Positions 48,924 to 61,686 of a stretch of 64,000 bases of DNA are shown piece after piece (positions within the stretch are counted from its first letter, which is position 1; each line of letters begins with the position of its first letter). The position numbers and the translations under genes are program-made. Source of the stretch: Pyrrhoderma lamaoense. Taxonomy: Eukaryota > Basidiomycota > Agaricomycetes > Hymenochaetales > Hymenochaetaceae. Location of the stretch: positions 744,001 to 808,000 of the forward strand of contig NBAZ01000005.1 in NCBI GenBank assembly GCA_002794735.1, read 5' to 3'. A model generated the notes under the pieces. The model did no database searches and was not told the origin of the DNA. It was given only the letters and a program-made list of their open reading frames with translations.

Positions 48924-50198
48924 TCATTTACTTGTAGATATGCTCACGTATGCAGCAGAGCCAAAGTCAAAATCTATTCCTGCAGCTTGTAATTTACGTT
49001 TTTTCTCCTCCTGACGCTTTAACAGGCGTCTTGTAACCTTTTCTTTTTCTTCATCAGACCGAGCCTAAAAATAGAAACACGTGTTTAATACTCAGGAAGC
49101 CAACAAAAAAAATCTTCACATACCTTATTTTGGTGCAGTCTCTCCAATCTATTCGTAGGTACCCTCCGGAACTTGCGATTCGCACCAATCCAGAGCTCAG
49201 GATGAACATCCTCTTTTGGTATGAGTTTACATCTTAGTATATGGCCCATAAGAAGGTAGTTATCCATGGTTTCTGCTACGATCTCTGCCACAGCGCTTGA
49301 AGCCATTTCAATGAATGCGTAATGTTTTGAACGTCCTGTCTGTTTGGCATAATTTTATGTAAGAAAGGCGAACACTAAGGGTATATAGACATTTATTCCA
49401 ACCTTTTTATTCCGTGAAAGACGCAAACGAGTAACTTCCCCAAACTGAGAAAAGTATGCCTTCATTTGGTCCTCGTAGAACCCATGAGGTATCCTTCCAA
49501 GATAGATCACCCCTCTATCCTCAACCTAAACCGAAGGGAACTATATAAGACCACTCCACGAGTTGGTGGATGAAAAACATTTATTTACTTACGGCCTTTC
49601 TCTTTGCTCTTTCCAGTTTTCTTGCTACACTTGTATCATCCTTGGCTACAGTAGGAAGTTTTGCGACGTCAATTGGGGCACTATCCACGCCGTCATCTTC
49701 CTCGTCAGATGAATCAGACTCAGACGAAAACCCATGTAAGAGGACTTCCTCCTCTGATTCACTCTCTTCCTCCTCTTTCTCAGCTTCAGATCCAAGTTTA
49801 CCAGCCTCCACCTCCTCTTCAGCAACCTCCACTTCAGATGACTCTGGAGACGGGGTGTCCACCTTCTTTAACTTCTGTGAGGACAGTTTTTTCTTCGTTG
49901 CAGACTTTTCTTCTTCCGTTTTTGACTCCACCTTCTTTCCTGCGACCCCCTTCCCGTTCTTCTTTTTCCCCACTACTCCCAGCACTTCAGAGTTTCCAAC
50001 AGAATCAGCTGCCTCAGCAAATTTTACTTTTCCTTTTCCTTTGATCTTCTTCTCCTTTGGTTCTCCTTCATTCTCGTCACGACCGATCGATTCAGTGTTC
50101 TTTCTTTTTGCGGGTACAGCAGAAACAGATTTTCCGAGAGCCAAAGGTGACTTTTTAGTTGTCGCTGCTTTTACAGCGGGCTTTGCAGCTACAGGCAT
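48924..50198 (-). CDS. Nucleolar RRM protein (Nop15/NIFK-like)
   Basis: Ribosome-biogenesis RNA-binding protein. Four exons: 50198-49593, 49525-49403, 49339-49124, 49064-48924. Starts [16 protein letters not shown]. The N-terminal half is a Lys/Ser/Glu-rich disordered region with KRK, KKK and acidic (SESEEEV) blocks typical of nucleolar proteins. A single RRM follows: RNP2 [27 protein letters not shown]1 [11 protein letters not shown], and then the NIFK-family extension [17 protein letters not shown] and [17 protein letters not shown]. The C-terminus has the family-typical [23 protein letters not shown]. The last codons may use one more intron (GTGAGC after AAY), so the final 7-10 residues are uncertain. 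The frame is intact. Confidence 0.9.
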
Positions 50199-53100
50199 GA
50201 CTGAGTTAGAGTTTGGAAGAGAGTGAGAAGAGTTTGGTTTTTCGGATCGAGGTCCCAGGCCTTTGTATGCCAATCAATCCCTTTCAGTTTGTTTAAAATA
50301 AATATTGTATTACGTAACGATGACTTCCAATCCTAATCTGTCCTCGGATGCACTTACAAGTTAGTATAGTAAAATAAAGTAGACTTATTTACGGGGAGTG
50401 GCTACGAACGTTTGTACTACAAATAAAACATGCCTTTAACGAGATTTTTCTAATGACTCTATGATATTTGAACATGAAATGCGGAGAAACTAGTTTTACT
50501 TGTTTTTCTCAGAGTTTATTCTTTACATTTCACATGGAGAAACTGAGTTCAATGTATTTCATCATGAAAATCTAGTTTAGGGAAGTGGTAGCATTAGTCC
50601 CATTTCATATTTGAGAGCTTCCTAACTAGTAGAGATGTATAATTAGCCCACTATTCTGCTGGCCCTTGATGAGAAATAGGATCATGAATCCGCAGCTCAT
50701 ATATGACTGACTCAAGGCACTCCTTTCTGCAAAGTTCTAGCCCAAAATACTTAAAATAAGTCATCAGAAAGGTGATACTGATCAAAGAACTTGATGAACT
50801 CACTATAACATTTCAGAAATCCTTTCGGCCGATACACGTGCAGTCTTTTATGTGTGTAAACTGTCTCTATGCTATTTGACGCTTACACGTCTTCAACCAC
50901 GATTCTTTCTATCACCAATAACAACTTACAGACGAGCAACGTTTATGCCAAGTTGATGAAAGATACTGTTGTACTCCTAAAGATAATGTGAGCTACCTGC
51001 ATGCGCATCTACGTTGTCTTGACTGTCTGTGAAAGGCCTCGGTAATGCCGGAGACGCCTATGAGAAGCTTAGATGTTTCTCTCGTCGTTTAGCAAGAAGC
51101 GGTGGGTGCAATAAAAACAACAGTAAATAAATACTGATAATAGCTCTTGCATTATACAATGGCGTGATTAGTGGGTACGAAGGATGGCATAATAATCTAG
51201 CAAACTTACTTTCCTATTATTAGTTCGGATTGGGCGAATGAACACCATTTTTTGTAGAAGATACGACAGCTACTTCGACTTCGTAAAATTCAAGGGGACA
51301 GCTAGTAGGGAAGCAAAGCGGTTGGATCATGAAAGGCCAACTTTCCGGTTGACTCAAAATTAGGCACGTATATTTTCGGATCTGCCTTGAGGTGAGTTCA
51401 CCGTTCAAGAGAACTGGCTTTGATACAGAAGATGTGGAGACTGTGTCAAAAATTTTACGTGGCAGAAGTTAGCAGAGTGAATCCTACCAGGAAGCAGTAA
51501 TAAAATTGGGGGAGGTGCTGGTACAAAAATAAGAACCCACGTTATCTGATTAATTTCTCGGAAAGCCGTGTAAAAGGAGAACGGGGGAATATGGCGGGAG
51601 AATTCTCAAATCGGTGGTCATGTTGCGTGATCTATTAGTTCGTTGCAGTAAATAACTTCGTTATATGTTGTTATTCTTCAAAATTAGGAAGAACATTGGT
51701 GTTCACTAGTAAAAGAAATAGAGGCGAGATTCACTAGAATGTACTATAGGCGACAAGCATGTGTATGCTCACCTGTTCACAACTCAGACATTGATACAGC
51801 GGCCAGGAGCATGGTCTATGGGTTCTTGCCGAAATGAGTCCTGAAGATGTGGAAAGGAAAAAATATAAACGCACCAAAATAGCATAACACTGAGCTATAT
51901 TTAACGTCCCTATTAGTGGACCGATGTTGGGCCCATATATTTTAAGCAATGTAAGAGTGGCTTTCAGAAGAGCCTACATCCTTCTATTTTAACACACGAA
52001 GCATATGCTTACAGGGTATTATTCGTTTCATGGGATTTTTTTCTTTCCGTACACATGCGGGAAGCATAGAGCCGTGAGTGTACAAAAGTTTGTAGATCCG
52101 GATTGTGCAGTGTACGCCACTATTAAGACATTGGTGGTTTTATGGTGTTGCACGGATCTCTGGCCTTTGAAGTGAAGTCTTGGAAATGTCTTAGGAAGTC
52201 GACTTCAAGACAAGGCGCCCAAAGTCTTCGCCACAAACCCGAAGTGGGTGATATATGTTCATGGACCAAGACGTTACCATGCTATCCACATCAATTTGGA
52301 ATACGAACTTCCTTGATTGCGGCCGTATGGCTAGGGAAGTATGCAACTCGTACCGGTTTATGTAATTCAGTTTTCTTGATTTTTTGAGATTGAGTAGACC
52401 ATGGGACCTGAGCAATACATGGCTTATGATGTATTAGACCTTCGCCGACGGGGAGACGGGGCCCACTTGAAACTTATTAGGAGTACAGGTTGTATTCATA
52501 TGAATAGAAGAACATTTCGACAATATATCCGTCAGTGATGAAGTACATATAAAAAGACAGGTCAGCATCCTTCATCAAAGGGTAAAGTTCGCCAAGAGGA
52601 GTAACTTGTTCCGAGAAGCTTCGGGCTATGCGTCTCACACTATGAACTTTCCTAGGGAAGATCACGATGGACTCATATTTGAGGGTGATGACGCGCTCTG
52701 TGTTGCAACTAATACCTGTATACTTGCTCGAAAGACAATTGGATAGAGCAAAGATCAAAGTAAATTAATGGATGTTCTTAGAGTTGTATGGACTGGGGTG
52801 ATCCGAGATCTGTTGGCACATGATCAAGGAGGAAAGTGCCTCAAATATGGATGGTAGCATACGTTTTGTTCGCATAAGATCTGGCTGGGGTAAGAAAGAT
52901 GGTCTGGCCAACTACGCTATACGGGTCTTGTGAAGGGGGGAAGGAGACGTAAGCGCCTAAGCGACAGGGAAATTATGTGGGGGAATACATGTAACAAGAG
53001 ATCGCTACAAGAAATCCGGGGATTGTGCCAGATGATGCAAAAACAACGGGAGAATGTGTTCCCCGCTGAAATTGGAAGCAGATCGAAGCAAGCCGTTCTT

Positions 53101-53389
53101 ATATAGACACGAATGCGCCCTTGCCTCGGAGAGTGTACTTTTCTGATACTATACGATATAAAAAGACTATTCTTGGAAAATAGCCATAAAAGTCAATGTT
53201 GACCTTTAAAAAGATGAGAGGACCTGAGAGAAGAGCATCGGCCGAAAGAGTTCTGGTCGGCAAGGACCGAGTGGGATCTGCATTACACAATCCAGATTTC
53301 ATCGAGAGCAACTCAGCTCGTGACTCTCGCATTCATATAAAACCTAGGTCCACTATGAACCACCACCATCCTCATCGCACGCACAAGTC
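50199..53389. other. 3.2-kb stretch without a recognised gene, possible degraded or unknown minus-strand gene
   Basis: Apart from promoter DNA at each end I recognise nothing. Minus-strand ORFs at 52758-52477 (93 codons, with NTERVITLKYESIVIFP), 52415-52191, 51949-51734 (hydrophobic, GPLIGTLNIAQCYAILV) and 51408-51220 have coding-like composition and lie in one orientation. Together they could be exons of an unknown gene or a relic. I could not find consistent splice joins between them. No transposon ends seen. Confidence 0.35.
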
Positions 53390-55760
53390 ATGTCAAACAG
53401 CTCCGTTGCTTTATCCTTCCCATCTGAACTCTTGGATCAAATCTGCGCTGCTGTCTACTACTTTGGCCAGCTTCCTACTACACCCTCACTTGATCCGTTT
53501 GTGATTGATTCTCAGCTGGTCCCTACCTCCCTGCCATCCTCATATCCATCTGCGTCTTGGTCCGAACCTGTTTCTCTCCGTACTCTCGCAAACCTCTGTC
53601 TAGTCAATAGCTCTTGGGCCGAAGCAGCTAAACCATGGCTTTGGCGTAGAATAGAGGTCCGTTTGCCTCAGAACTGGATGGCTTTTGTTGCCGTAATCAC
53701 AGACGGGGAGGAAGAGGTTAATGAATCTCATATAGATAACTCGATAAAGCAAGCAGCAAATGCAATGCTAGCTTTCAACTCTTTCGGTATGCCCGTGGAT
53801 GAAGAATCCAAGAAGAGAATCCAAGAGTCTATGCTTGCAGCTCTCGCGAGCCCAGATAGTTCTATACCTCCCGAGCTTTTATCCCCACCTGCATCTCGCG
53901 AACCTTCTCCCCGGAGGCTTAGGTCTCAATCAAAAAGCCCTGCACGTTGGAAAATAATGCAGTCAATCAGTAATGCCCTCAGGACTGTCGCAGAGCAGGA
54001 TGGCTACGGATTCTATGGTAATTACATCTTTTTTCCTTTAAGCTGTTCATTGTTCTCACTACGGTATCTAGTTCCGGTGCCTCAAGATGTCCACCCAGGA
54101 CGTCATGTTCGCCGAATTGATTTTAGTCACTTTCGGACTATCGGAATGCGTCGGTTAAACGGAGAAGCCGTTAGGCAAAGATTCGTAACTTGCGAGCGTC
54201 TAGAGAATGTTCTGAAGGTAGCTTGTCTTTCGTTTACTCACAATAATTCAATGAGCTAAATCTAGTATGTCTCGATGTCGTACAGGAATGCCCCAATTTG
54301 ACGTCTTTTGGAGCGACGGAGTACATGGATGGTGCTCTCTCTTTATCTGTTTTAAAAGAGCTTTTCTTAAGAGGCTCTCCCTCTCGTGGTCGGGGGCGTT
54401 CTTCACGCGGCAGAGGGAATGATAACGCTGAGGATAGCGACGAGCTAGATGCTGAAAGGCGAAGGGAATGTAAGGATCTTCTGGCAGTCGACTTTACAGG
54501 CTGTGTCTCGGCAATATTTTTCAGTGCCTTGAGAGAATTTGTCCTATCCTATATCAGCGTTGAGGATTCCTCATCTAGTGACGATGACTCTGGGCGTGGT
54601 ACATCTCCGCACCGTATGGCGCGAGAATCCCTACAATTTCCGGGATTACAAAGACTTGGTCTACTTGGTGTTAAAACTATCCAACCAGAAATTTTACACC
54701 CGTTTGTGCTTGCATTCCCTTCTTTGACTCATCTCGATCTTTCAAGCACACGTGTTTCCCCGGCTCTTCTAGAGGCGTTGGGTGCGTCGGATACTGTCCG
54801 ATTAGAAGTGCTGGCTTTAGCTCGTTGTACTCGTCTGACGGGTGACTCTATCACAGATTTCCTCATCAATGGTCGTTGCACTCAAAATTTGAAGCAATTA
54901 AATATCTATGGCGATGCTACTTATCTATCTCCACTCACAAGTGAAAACTTGACTCAACTAATTACTTTTGCACCATGCTTTAGATCTGGTGCTCTTGAGT
55001 ATCTCGACCTATCTAGTTCCCCTCTAAACGCTTCTCATTTAACAGCATTCTCCGCTCAACCGTGTCTACGCTCCCTGGGTTTGTCATATATCCCAAGTCT
55101 CCCGCTTCGGGCAATTGCAGACTTCCTGCGTACTCGTGCTCCAGCTGTTGAGGTACTCACTCTAATTTCCACTTCTCCGGAGCTTGCTATATCTGCATCT
55201 GGGAAGTTCTTTAACGCAACGATGGCACTCCACACACTGCTTATTCAGCCTCTTTGTATGCCCCCATCTCACCTCTGCTTCGGTCTCGACCCTGTCTCTG
55301 ATGCACTTGCTGCTCAAGAGACGCCGACTCGTCTTCGTGTACTCGAGCTTTCAATGCCACTTCTTAATGGGCTTGGAGCAGGTGCAGGTACATGGAGAAT
55401 TATTCGTAGCAAGGGTGGCCGTGCTTGGTATGTAGACGTTGCTAGTGGCTGGTCGACGGAAGCAGAACAAGCAGAATGCTCTATTCCTAGCACGTTTGAC
55501 TGCGATGGTGCGTCATCCATATCATCATCAAAGTTTGGAAACCGTGGAGACCGATCACATGTACAAACTCGGAGGATGAGAAGAGCACTACCGAAGGAAC
55601 ATCCATTACGTGTTACCCTCGAGAGGCTCGCTGATGCTCGGGGAATGTAAGTAGCGGGATGGGCTGGCATTCGCGTAAGATGGAGGTGTTGGATGGCGAT
55701 GGTATGTTAGGTCAAGAAGACGGCCTATACGGAGCCGTTGCCTTTGCCTACCAAGGTTAA
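53390..55760 (+). CDS. F-box / leucine-rich-repeat protein
   Basis: Probable SCF substrate adaptor. Three exons: 53390-54017, 54072-54217, 54286-55760. The N-terminal F-box-like segment is ALSFPSELLDQICAAVYYF, then LRTLANLCLVNSSWAEAAKPWLWRRIEVRL. Following are a Ser/Pro/Arg linker (SPPASREPSPRRLRSQSKSP) and, from about residue 250, leucine-rich repeats such as LTHLDLSSTRVSPALLEALG, LEVLALARCTRLTGDSI and LEYLDLSSSPLNASHLTAF. A naive stop falls at 55650 (DARGM). One base earlier at the GGGGAA (about 55643) the frame must change, after which GWHSRKMEVLDGDGMLGQED and GLYGAVAFAYQG-stop (55760) follow. I recall that ending as conserved in Agaricomycete relatives, so I extend the gene. The direct substrate is unknown. 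Confidence 0.78.
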
Positions 55761-56658
55761 AAATAAACTCCAAGCCTACATCGGATCTTGCGTCTAGACC
55801 TACCGCCTTACCTTCAGCCTTCTTCTCTCTAAAACAGAACAAAAAGAAAACTTTATCTGTTTCAAAAGTAAAACGAAACGGAACTTAATTTTGGATTTGT
55901 ATTGACGTGTCTTATTCATCTTCCCTCTTACACCTTTTTTCGATTAATTTATCAATAAGTTTCAGTTTCTACTCTACCCTAAACGACGCAATGATTTTTT
56001 CCGCACATGTTTCTATACCACCACACTTTTCACCTATGCTTTGTTGGATTTATTCTTCTTCTGATCAGCTCATCCTCGGCTCTATCTCTTTGCTTGCTTT
56101 CAATGTTTGTAATTGCTTAGTTGGAAGACATTTTCTTCTCTTTTGGCCTTTGTAATAATGCTATTATGTTTATTGATTTTATTGCTTAGTATAACAGTTT
56201 CTGGAAAGTTCCGATCGTAGAGCTAATCAAATGAAAACTCTCGTTTAGGCAGTTCAAAAAGAAATCACATGTCTAACATGTCTTAATAAAAATTAATTCG
56301 ATACAACACGTAATTACGTTTTAGTGGTATGCCTCTGGCATTATAGCATTCTATATTCAATTATATTGCAACATTAATGCTCAAACGTTCAAGTTAGAAC
56401 TTCTTAGGGTCATCGTACAGTAAGGCTAAGATGCGGGATTCCCAAAAAACGTATTCTCTTCCTCTTTTCTATTTTCGTTCTCTAAAATTACAATACAGCT
56501 CTAATCATCTTCGTTAAGTTGCATACAAAAAACAACATCAGGATGCCTTATCACCATTAAAGTCCGAAAGATAGTACTATATTCATATAAAAAAAGGGAT
56601 AAAATCATTCTCAATCAAGCTAGTAAATCATTTGTCTATCCATTCCTGATCAAGTCCC
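55761..56658. other. convergent 3' intergenic region
   Basis: About 900 bp between the F-box/LRR gene (+) and VTC4 (-). The left part is pyrimidine-rich on plus (TCTTCCCTCTTACACC, about 55918), the right part AT-rich. No ORF, repeat or RNA gene recognised. Confidence 0.55.
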
Positions 56659-59600
56659 TCACTGCATTTCATTCACCCGCAATCCGATGTTTGTAAGTAA
56701 TGCGGCTCCGAGCACGAAGCACAGCACCGTTGGACCATATTTATCATAGTACAATCCTTCTGCGTGCCTCTTGCGCAAGTTGTAAGAGCGATAGACAAAT
56801 ATGATCGCACTATACGCAATTGCCAGCAGAGCAGCCAAAGTGAACATACTCGCCGCAATCAGCCCTTTTGTGTCGTCCGGTGGTATGAAATTCAGTAGCG
56901 CAGTAGAGATTGAGCCGATCAGAACCCCAAATTGAAGCCATTTCTGTGTTTGAGATGATAAAGGTGAACAAGTTAAAACCTGAGAGGTACGATATAGAAA
57001 AGATTTATAGTAATTAAAGCTCACCAAAAAGGTCCTTTCGGACGCAAAGTATACTTTAGGTTCTATCCTCACAGGTACCGCTATCCGCTGACCGGGTGCA
57101 GACTTCCAGAACCTCACGAGTTCCCTATCATCACCATCTACCCTTTGCCCCTGGAAACTTGAGCATTATCACTATCCGGGTCATCAAGAGCACTCTCGTC
57201 CGGGTCTTGTTCAGATGTATCTGCCAATCTCTTTTTGAAGGTTTGGTCGAAAGCCTGCGAAGGTGCGAGAGGGTCTATAGACAGTGCACGCACTGAAGCA
57301 TCCTTTACCTTCCCTTGTTCTCGGGTGTTTTTCCTCCCACGAAGGAACGGGACTCGCTCATCATCCGCAGAATATTCATCTTCATCAACTGTGGTATCAT
57401 ATGACCGTCGGGAACTGTGTCCTTTTGCTGCTGTTTCTCTGCTAGCGCTCTTTTGCGCTCTGCAATTGCCTCCGCAACAGCTTCACCACTTAATCCAGCT
57501 GCGTTTCCTTCATCCTGTGCAGGTGAGTATGCCATTTCTTCATCTTCCTCTCCTTCGGAGTTTGGTTCTGCATATGGTTGGAGAGGCTCAAGCTCTGGTG
57601 TCTCTGGTGTTGTAAGCTCTGGTGTTTCGCTCACTGATACGGAAGCACTATGAGATGGTCTCTCAATATGTACCTTCCCAGTATCTGGTTTCAAAATATC
57701 AATGTCCACTAAAGGAAAGGTATTTATATATATAAGCATTAAGGTCAAAGAAAGGGAGGGGGGGCTTTACTTTGGGGAAGCCAAAAGGGTACGAGGTCAA
57801 CACGATGGGGAGAAGCGTTGCACATCCATGGATAAATTTACTGTGCAGATGCGTTTTGAATTTAAGTTTATTGCATCAGTCAAAGACCTTCTCGATACCT
57901 ACCTAAATTTCGGTACAGCTTCTACGAGATGAGACTGTACAAGGTCCGTGACCCATTGAGGTGGCTCCTGCCCGTACTGAGTTTGCAACTTTACTTCAAG
58001 CACACCGTATCTGCGATGATTATGTTAACGACCAACTAACACTACAAAACCCTACTTAGACCAACTCACTTGAAGATTTCTTTATCCTCAGGAGGTAACT
58101 GAGGGAAAGGATAATCAATGCCAATATCCATACGACGCCAATTGTCTCCTGAGCGCACGCGTCCGTCCCAGTTGTCTTCTCGCACCATTGTCAGTTCTGT
58201 ATCCAGTGAGATACGCACGCGTGCGTCCCCTGGTAGTTGAAAAGCTGTCCTATTATAGAAGGATCGCATGACTAAAATCGTCACGTTCGTTAACCTGCTA
58301 AGGAGACCAAAAGTTTGTCATTGGAACATACCTGGCTTCAGCTTCCTTGTCAGTATAGCGTATTGAACTTCTTTTGCCAACTGGATCATTGACTCTACTT
58401 CCTTTTCCGACTTCTTACCCTTCTTCACTAACTCTTTGAATTCATCATCCATGATATACTCTCCTCGGAGGAATGCGTTGACTTTATCTTCCTTTATCGG
58501 AAACCGTGCCTTGACGGATTTCTCCCCGGTCCAGTCTTCACGATGTGTTTTACGTTCGACGAATATCTACAGAGAATCCAAATAAGGTGTGTAAAGACTT
58601 TGCGTTGATTATGTCACTCGCTATTACATACCTGCTTTACATCCATGTCACCATACCACCGCAAACGGATTGCCTCAGCACCTTCCGTCTTTTCAAGACG
58701 GCCTAAGTAGAGTTCAAGATCTTCATTGTCGAAGTAGATGGACGTGATAGCTGGGTATAAGGTCAGACTACGTAGTGTGTATGGATGGTGGGGGAAGACT
58801 GACCAGCATCTTTTGGCTCAAAATCCTTTTTTGAATCAAATACTAATGATAGCTGATCAGTGATACTTCTATGATTATTTAGAGCTTAATGTGTACCCAG
58901 GACAGGAAGATGACGAAGGATTGCAAGTTTTACATGGACAAGATTATCGGGATGGACCTAAGAAATTATCATACAATGTTAAAACTGACACCGATATGGT
59001 AAGTGGTTTTCCTCACCCAATACTTTGTTGTTTGCCGGACGAAAGCACTTTGGTTTCCACCAGCACTAGAATCTCCTTGGACAGGGTGGCCACGAGTGCG
59101 AACGAGGTCATATAGCTTTGAGAGTTTGACAATGAGCCTATCCCAATTATATTTATAAAACGGTCTTTTGTCCAAATAAGTGTGGATGAATGTCTCCTTC
59201 ATGGGGCGGCCTGTTTGTTTCTATAATGAAGCATTAGTTCTCTTAGTAGTCCATGATAGAAAAGCAAAGTCATACATCATGTTTCTAGGAGCATAGATTA
59301 TAATATGTTAGTACAATGAAACGGAATAGCAAGTAAAAAGCATCCCATACCTTTAATATCTTCATGAACCCAGTCAAATTGAGTTTAGAGTAGAGTGCAA
59401 GGTCATGCACATCTGCGACAAGCGTAGCGACTTCTTCCTCCAACCATCTGAATTGTTCTTCGAAAGTGCTCTCACTCTTTGCATCAATGTCACTATCGTC
59501 ATCCATGATTAATCCCTCTTCCAGATCCCTTTCATTCACGTTCTCCTCACGGTCTTCTGAAACCAATAACCTCTCTGCTTCGAGCTCGTTTCTGTGTGCG

Positions 59601-60162
59601 CCCTGAGAGGAGCCTGGTTCCGGAGCGATGAATTTGGAACGATAGCTTTCTTCTTCTTTCACGAGACGCATGACATCGCTCTCTGCCGTTGTAATGCGAC
59701 GAGCTAGTTCCGTAGTTTTCGTCTTCTGAAAGTCATGAATTTTATCGAGTTCATTCTCCAACATGTCCATGAACGCATGTTCATCGGCATCGTTCCAGTT
59801 ATGTGAAGTCGTTCTTGACTGTGAAAGAAAAGGAGAACGTTAGAACTATCCAATCGAGAGCTTAAACGCGCAGCCGTCAAGTCAACATATGAAATCCTCG
59901 TGAACGTTAGGTTATTTGATATTGGAGATTGGAGATTGTAAGAATGTGTTTTATACAACTCCTTTTGGACATTTCCCTGAAAGATGCACAAAAAAACATG
60001 GTGGCTTACCTTGAGCTCACGTTTGAGCTTATTATAGTCTAGGTAGTATTCCCTCCATTCATTGTAGAGGTCTGCCTGATAGGGGAAATGAGAATGAGTA
60101 AATGAGAAAAGGCAAGTACAAAAACCGAATGACGATACATTTATTTTCCTTCCAAATTTCAT
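56659..60162 (-). CDS. VTC4: Vacuolar transporter chaperone 4: SPX + polyphosphate polymerase + VTC membrane domain
   Basis: Catalytic subunit of the VTC complex, making polyphosphate from ATP at the vacuolar membrane under inositol-pyrophosphate control. Exons start 60162-60139, 60075-60010, 59818-59351, 59284-59276 (9 nt), 59220-59017, 58957-58897, 58842-58804. Order: SPX ([34 protein letters not shown]), catalytic tunnel domain ([69 protein letters not shown]), acidic linker, then the membrane region ([58 protein letters not shown]) ending NEMQ. Three one-base gaps break the model, all at homopolymers: 57807-57810 (inside [18 protein letters not shown]), 57423-57426 and 57141-57143. Each resumes with family-typical sequence. 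The only VTC subunit here; Vtc1-like partners must be elsewhere. Confidence 0.95.
59276..59284 (-). other. 9-nt micro-exon encoding Lys-His-Asp of the SPX KHDK motif in VTC4
   Basis: AAACATGAT sits between a 66-nt intron (59350-59285; GTATGG donor, TACTAAC branch site, CTCCTAG acceptor) and a 55-nt intron (59275-59221; GTATGA donor, ACTAATG, TTATAG). It completes ILK-KHD-KQTGRPM, the conserved lysine-rich helix of SPX domains. Being 9 nt, it can be skipped without a frame change. Confidence 0.88.
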
Positions 60163-60479
60163 GAGACTCGCAACTGAGGAAGAAGAGGAAGACTGAACGA
60201 GAGAGAGAGAAACGATGATAAATAAAATAATAAAATATAAATTTAAAATGGTATATCCATACTTAGCACCTCTAATTTAATCAATTTCGTATCCGCCTTG
60301 GATGAACGTGCGTCAGGGTATCACGTGGGACCTCCTTGTCATTATACAATTATAGCAATAATAATTATAATTCAATCATCAATAAAGTGTATTTTTTTAG
60401 TTAGTAATTCAACAAACACACAAATTATACTATCATAATTATGACACTACATCTATCGGTCCATTCACGTCTCTCATAT
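60163..60479. promoter_or_regulatory. VTC4 upstream region
   Basis: 317 bp, very AT-rich (TATAATTATAATT, about 60360-60375). Presumed VTC4 promoter on minus and 3' flank of the next minus ORF. CACGTG is absent, but a TCACGTGGG lies at about 60321, compatible with a Pho4-like E-box core. Inference only. Confidence 0.4.
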
Positions 60480-60803
60480 CTATCTCAAGTTCAGATTCTT
60501 AAGCTTCTCAACAAGGTTATCATCCCTGGTGCTAGTCTGCGTCCCTCTCGTCTTCGAACTTGTGTCACCGCGAATGAACCGCTGTTCAGTAGACGACTCT
60601 GTGTTCTTTTCGTGAGAGGAAAGTACAGTGTTTGACCCACTTAATCGCAATACAAAACCTTTATTTTTTGGGACGGTGCTAGTAGGTTTCTTGATCCTAT
60701 TAGCATTATCCGTTGACTTTGGGGGCAATGCTGCAGCTGGTTTCTTGCCATTAGGCTTCTTTGAGTTCAAGTGCTTTTGAAAGTTAGGTTGCGAGGATGA
60801 CAT
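60480..60803 (-). CDS. small basic Ser/Thr/Lys-rich hypothetical protein
   Basis: 107-codon ORF starting at a true ATG (MSSSQPNFQKHLN) and ending EKLKNLNLR. Composition is disordered: KKPNGKKPAAALPPK, RIKKPTSTVPKNKGF, then Ser/Thr/Asn. No domain recognised, no signal peptide or membrane segment. The length and balanced codon use favour a real gene weakly. Its start context (reverse strand TGATG-ATG region) resembles that of the next minus ORF over about 20 nt. It lies directly upstream of VTC4 on the same strand. Confidence 0.4.
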   Translation of the reverse strand: MSSSQPNFQKHLNSKKPNGKKPAAALPPKSTDNANRIKKPTSTVPKNKGFVLRLSGSNTVLSSHEKNTESSTEQRFIRGDTSSKTRGTQTSTRDDNLVEKLKNLNLR

Positions 60804-61686
60804 CCTTGATGAGAATAAATTTGGACCAACAGGGCCGATGATCCAAAAGAGGGTCTATATATATTAAACAAGATCTAACCAAACACATTAGAGTGTCCTT
60901 TGCACCATCAAAGTTTCGTTGTCTAAGACAACAATATTGCGTTCTTACGCTTTCTACACGATTCGAAATTTTTATTCTCCCTTTTCATGAGCCGAGTCTA
61001 GATTTCAAAAAGCTTGATTTGTCAAATTGAAGGGCAAAGGTTTCTATCATTATGACATTCATAACATTCATATGATACAGTCAGCAAACATAATCATGAT
61101 GATAAGGTTTGCTGTCGATTTATGATCGTATTGATAAGAAATTAGGCGTTTTCAATGTAGCACTCCGTCAGAATATCACAAAATTTGTTTACATATAGCT
61201 TATCTTGACTAATAATCTTTGCACACAAACGGTCCCTGTCTGGAAAACTTTTTTGGACATATATAACTAGAATGATGGGTGCGTACTAGGCTTGTATGAT
61301 GCACGCATAATCTCAGTTTACACTTTCCTTAAATTATAAAATTATAAAAGAAGAAGAATCTGAACGCAACTCTAGATTGAGGTGCGATACTGTCCAGTAA
61401 CCTCGGTTTTGCCATTTTTGGAACACGTCCATCCTCTTCTCCTTGTCTTGTGACACTCTGACCGATAGTATACGAATGATTATTGAGTCTAAGTAGCAGA
61501 ACATAGGCATTGCTTTGTGGCATATGGTGTAGTTCAACATACTGCTTAATTTCATAGTACTGTGATTTATATGTGCAAAAATCGAGATAAAGTAAAGAGA
61601 ATGATATTCTTATCATTAAAGTATCTGCCTTATCCTAAGGTCTCTAAGACACGCTATGACACTGTCCATTTACATATATCTACATC
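60804..61686. other. intergenic, no gene recognised
   Basis: About 880 bp, AT-rich, between two minus-strand small ORFs. Short ORFs at 61329-61616 (-) are not gene-like. No repeat or RNA gene seen. Confidence 0.5.

Noticed and set aside
49570..50226. 218-codon plus ORF opposite the NIFK-like gene
   Set aside because: Antisense shadow of a Lys/Glu/Ser-rich exon; the minus frame has the RRM continuation and proper splice sites.
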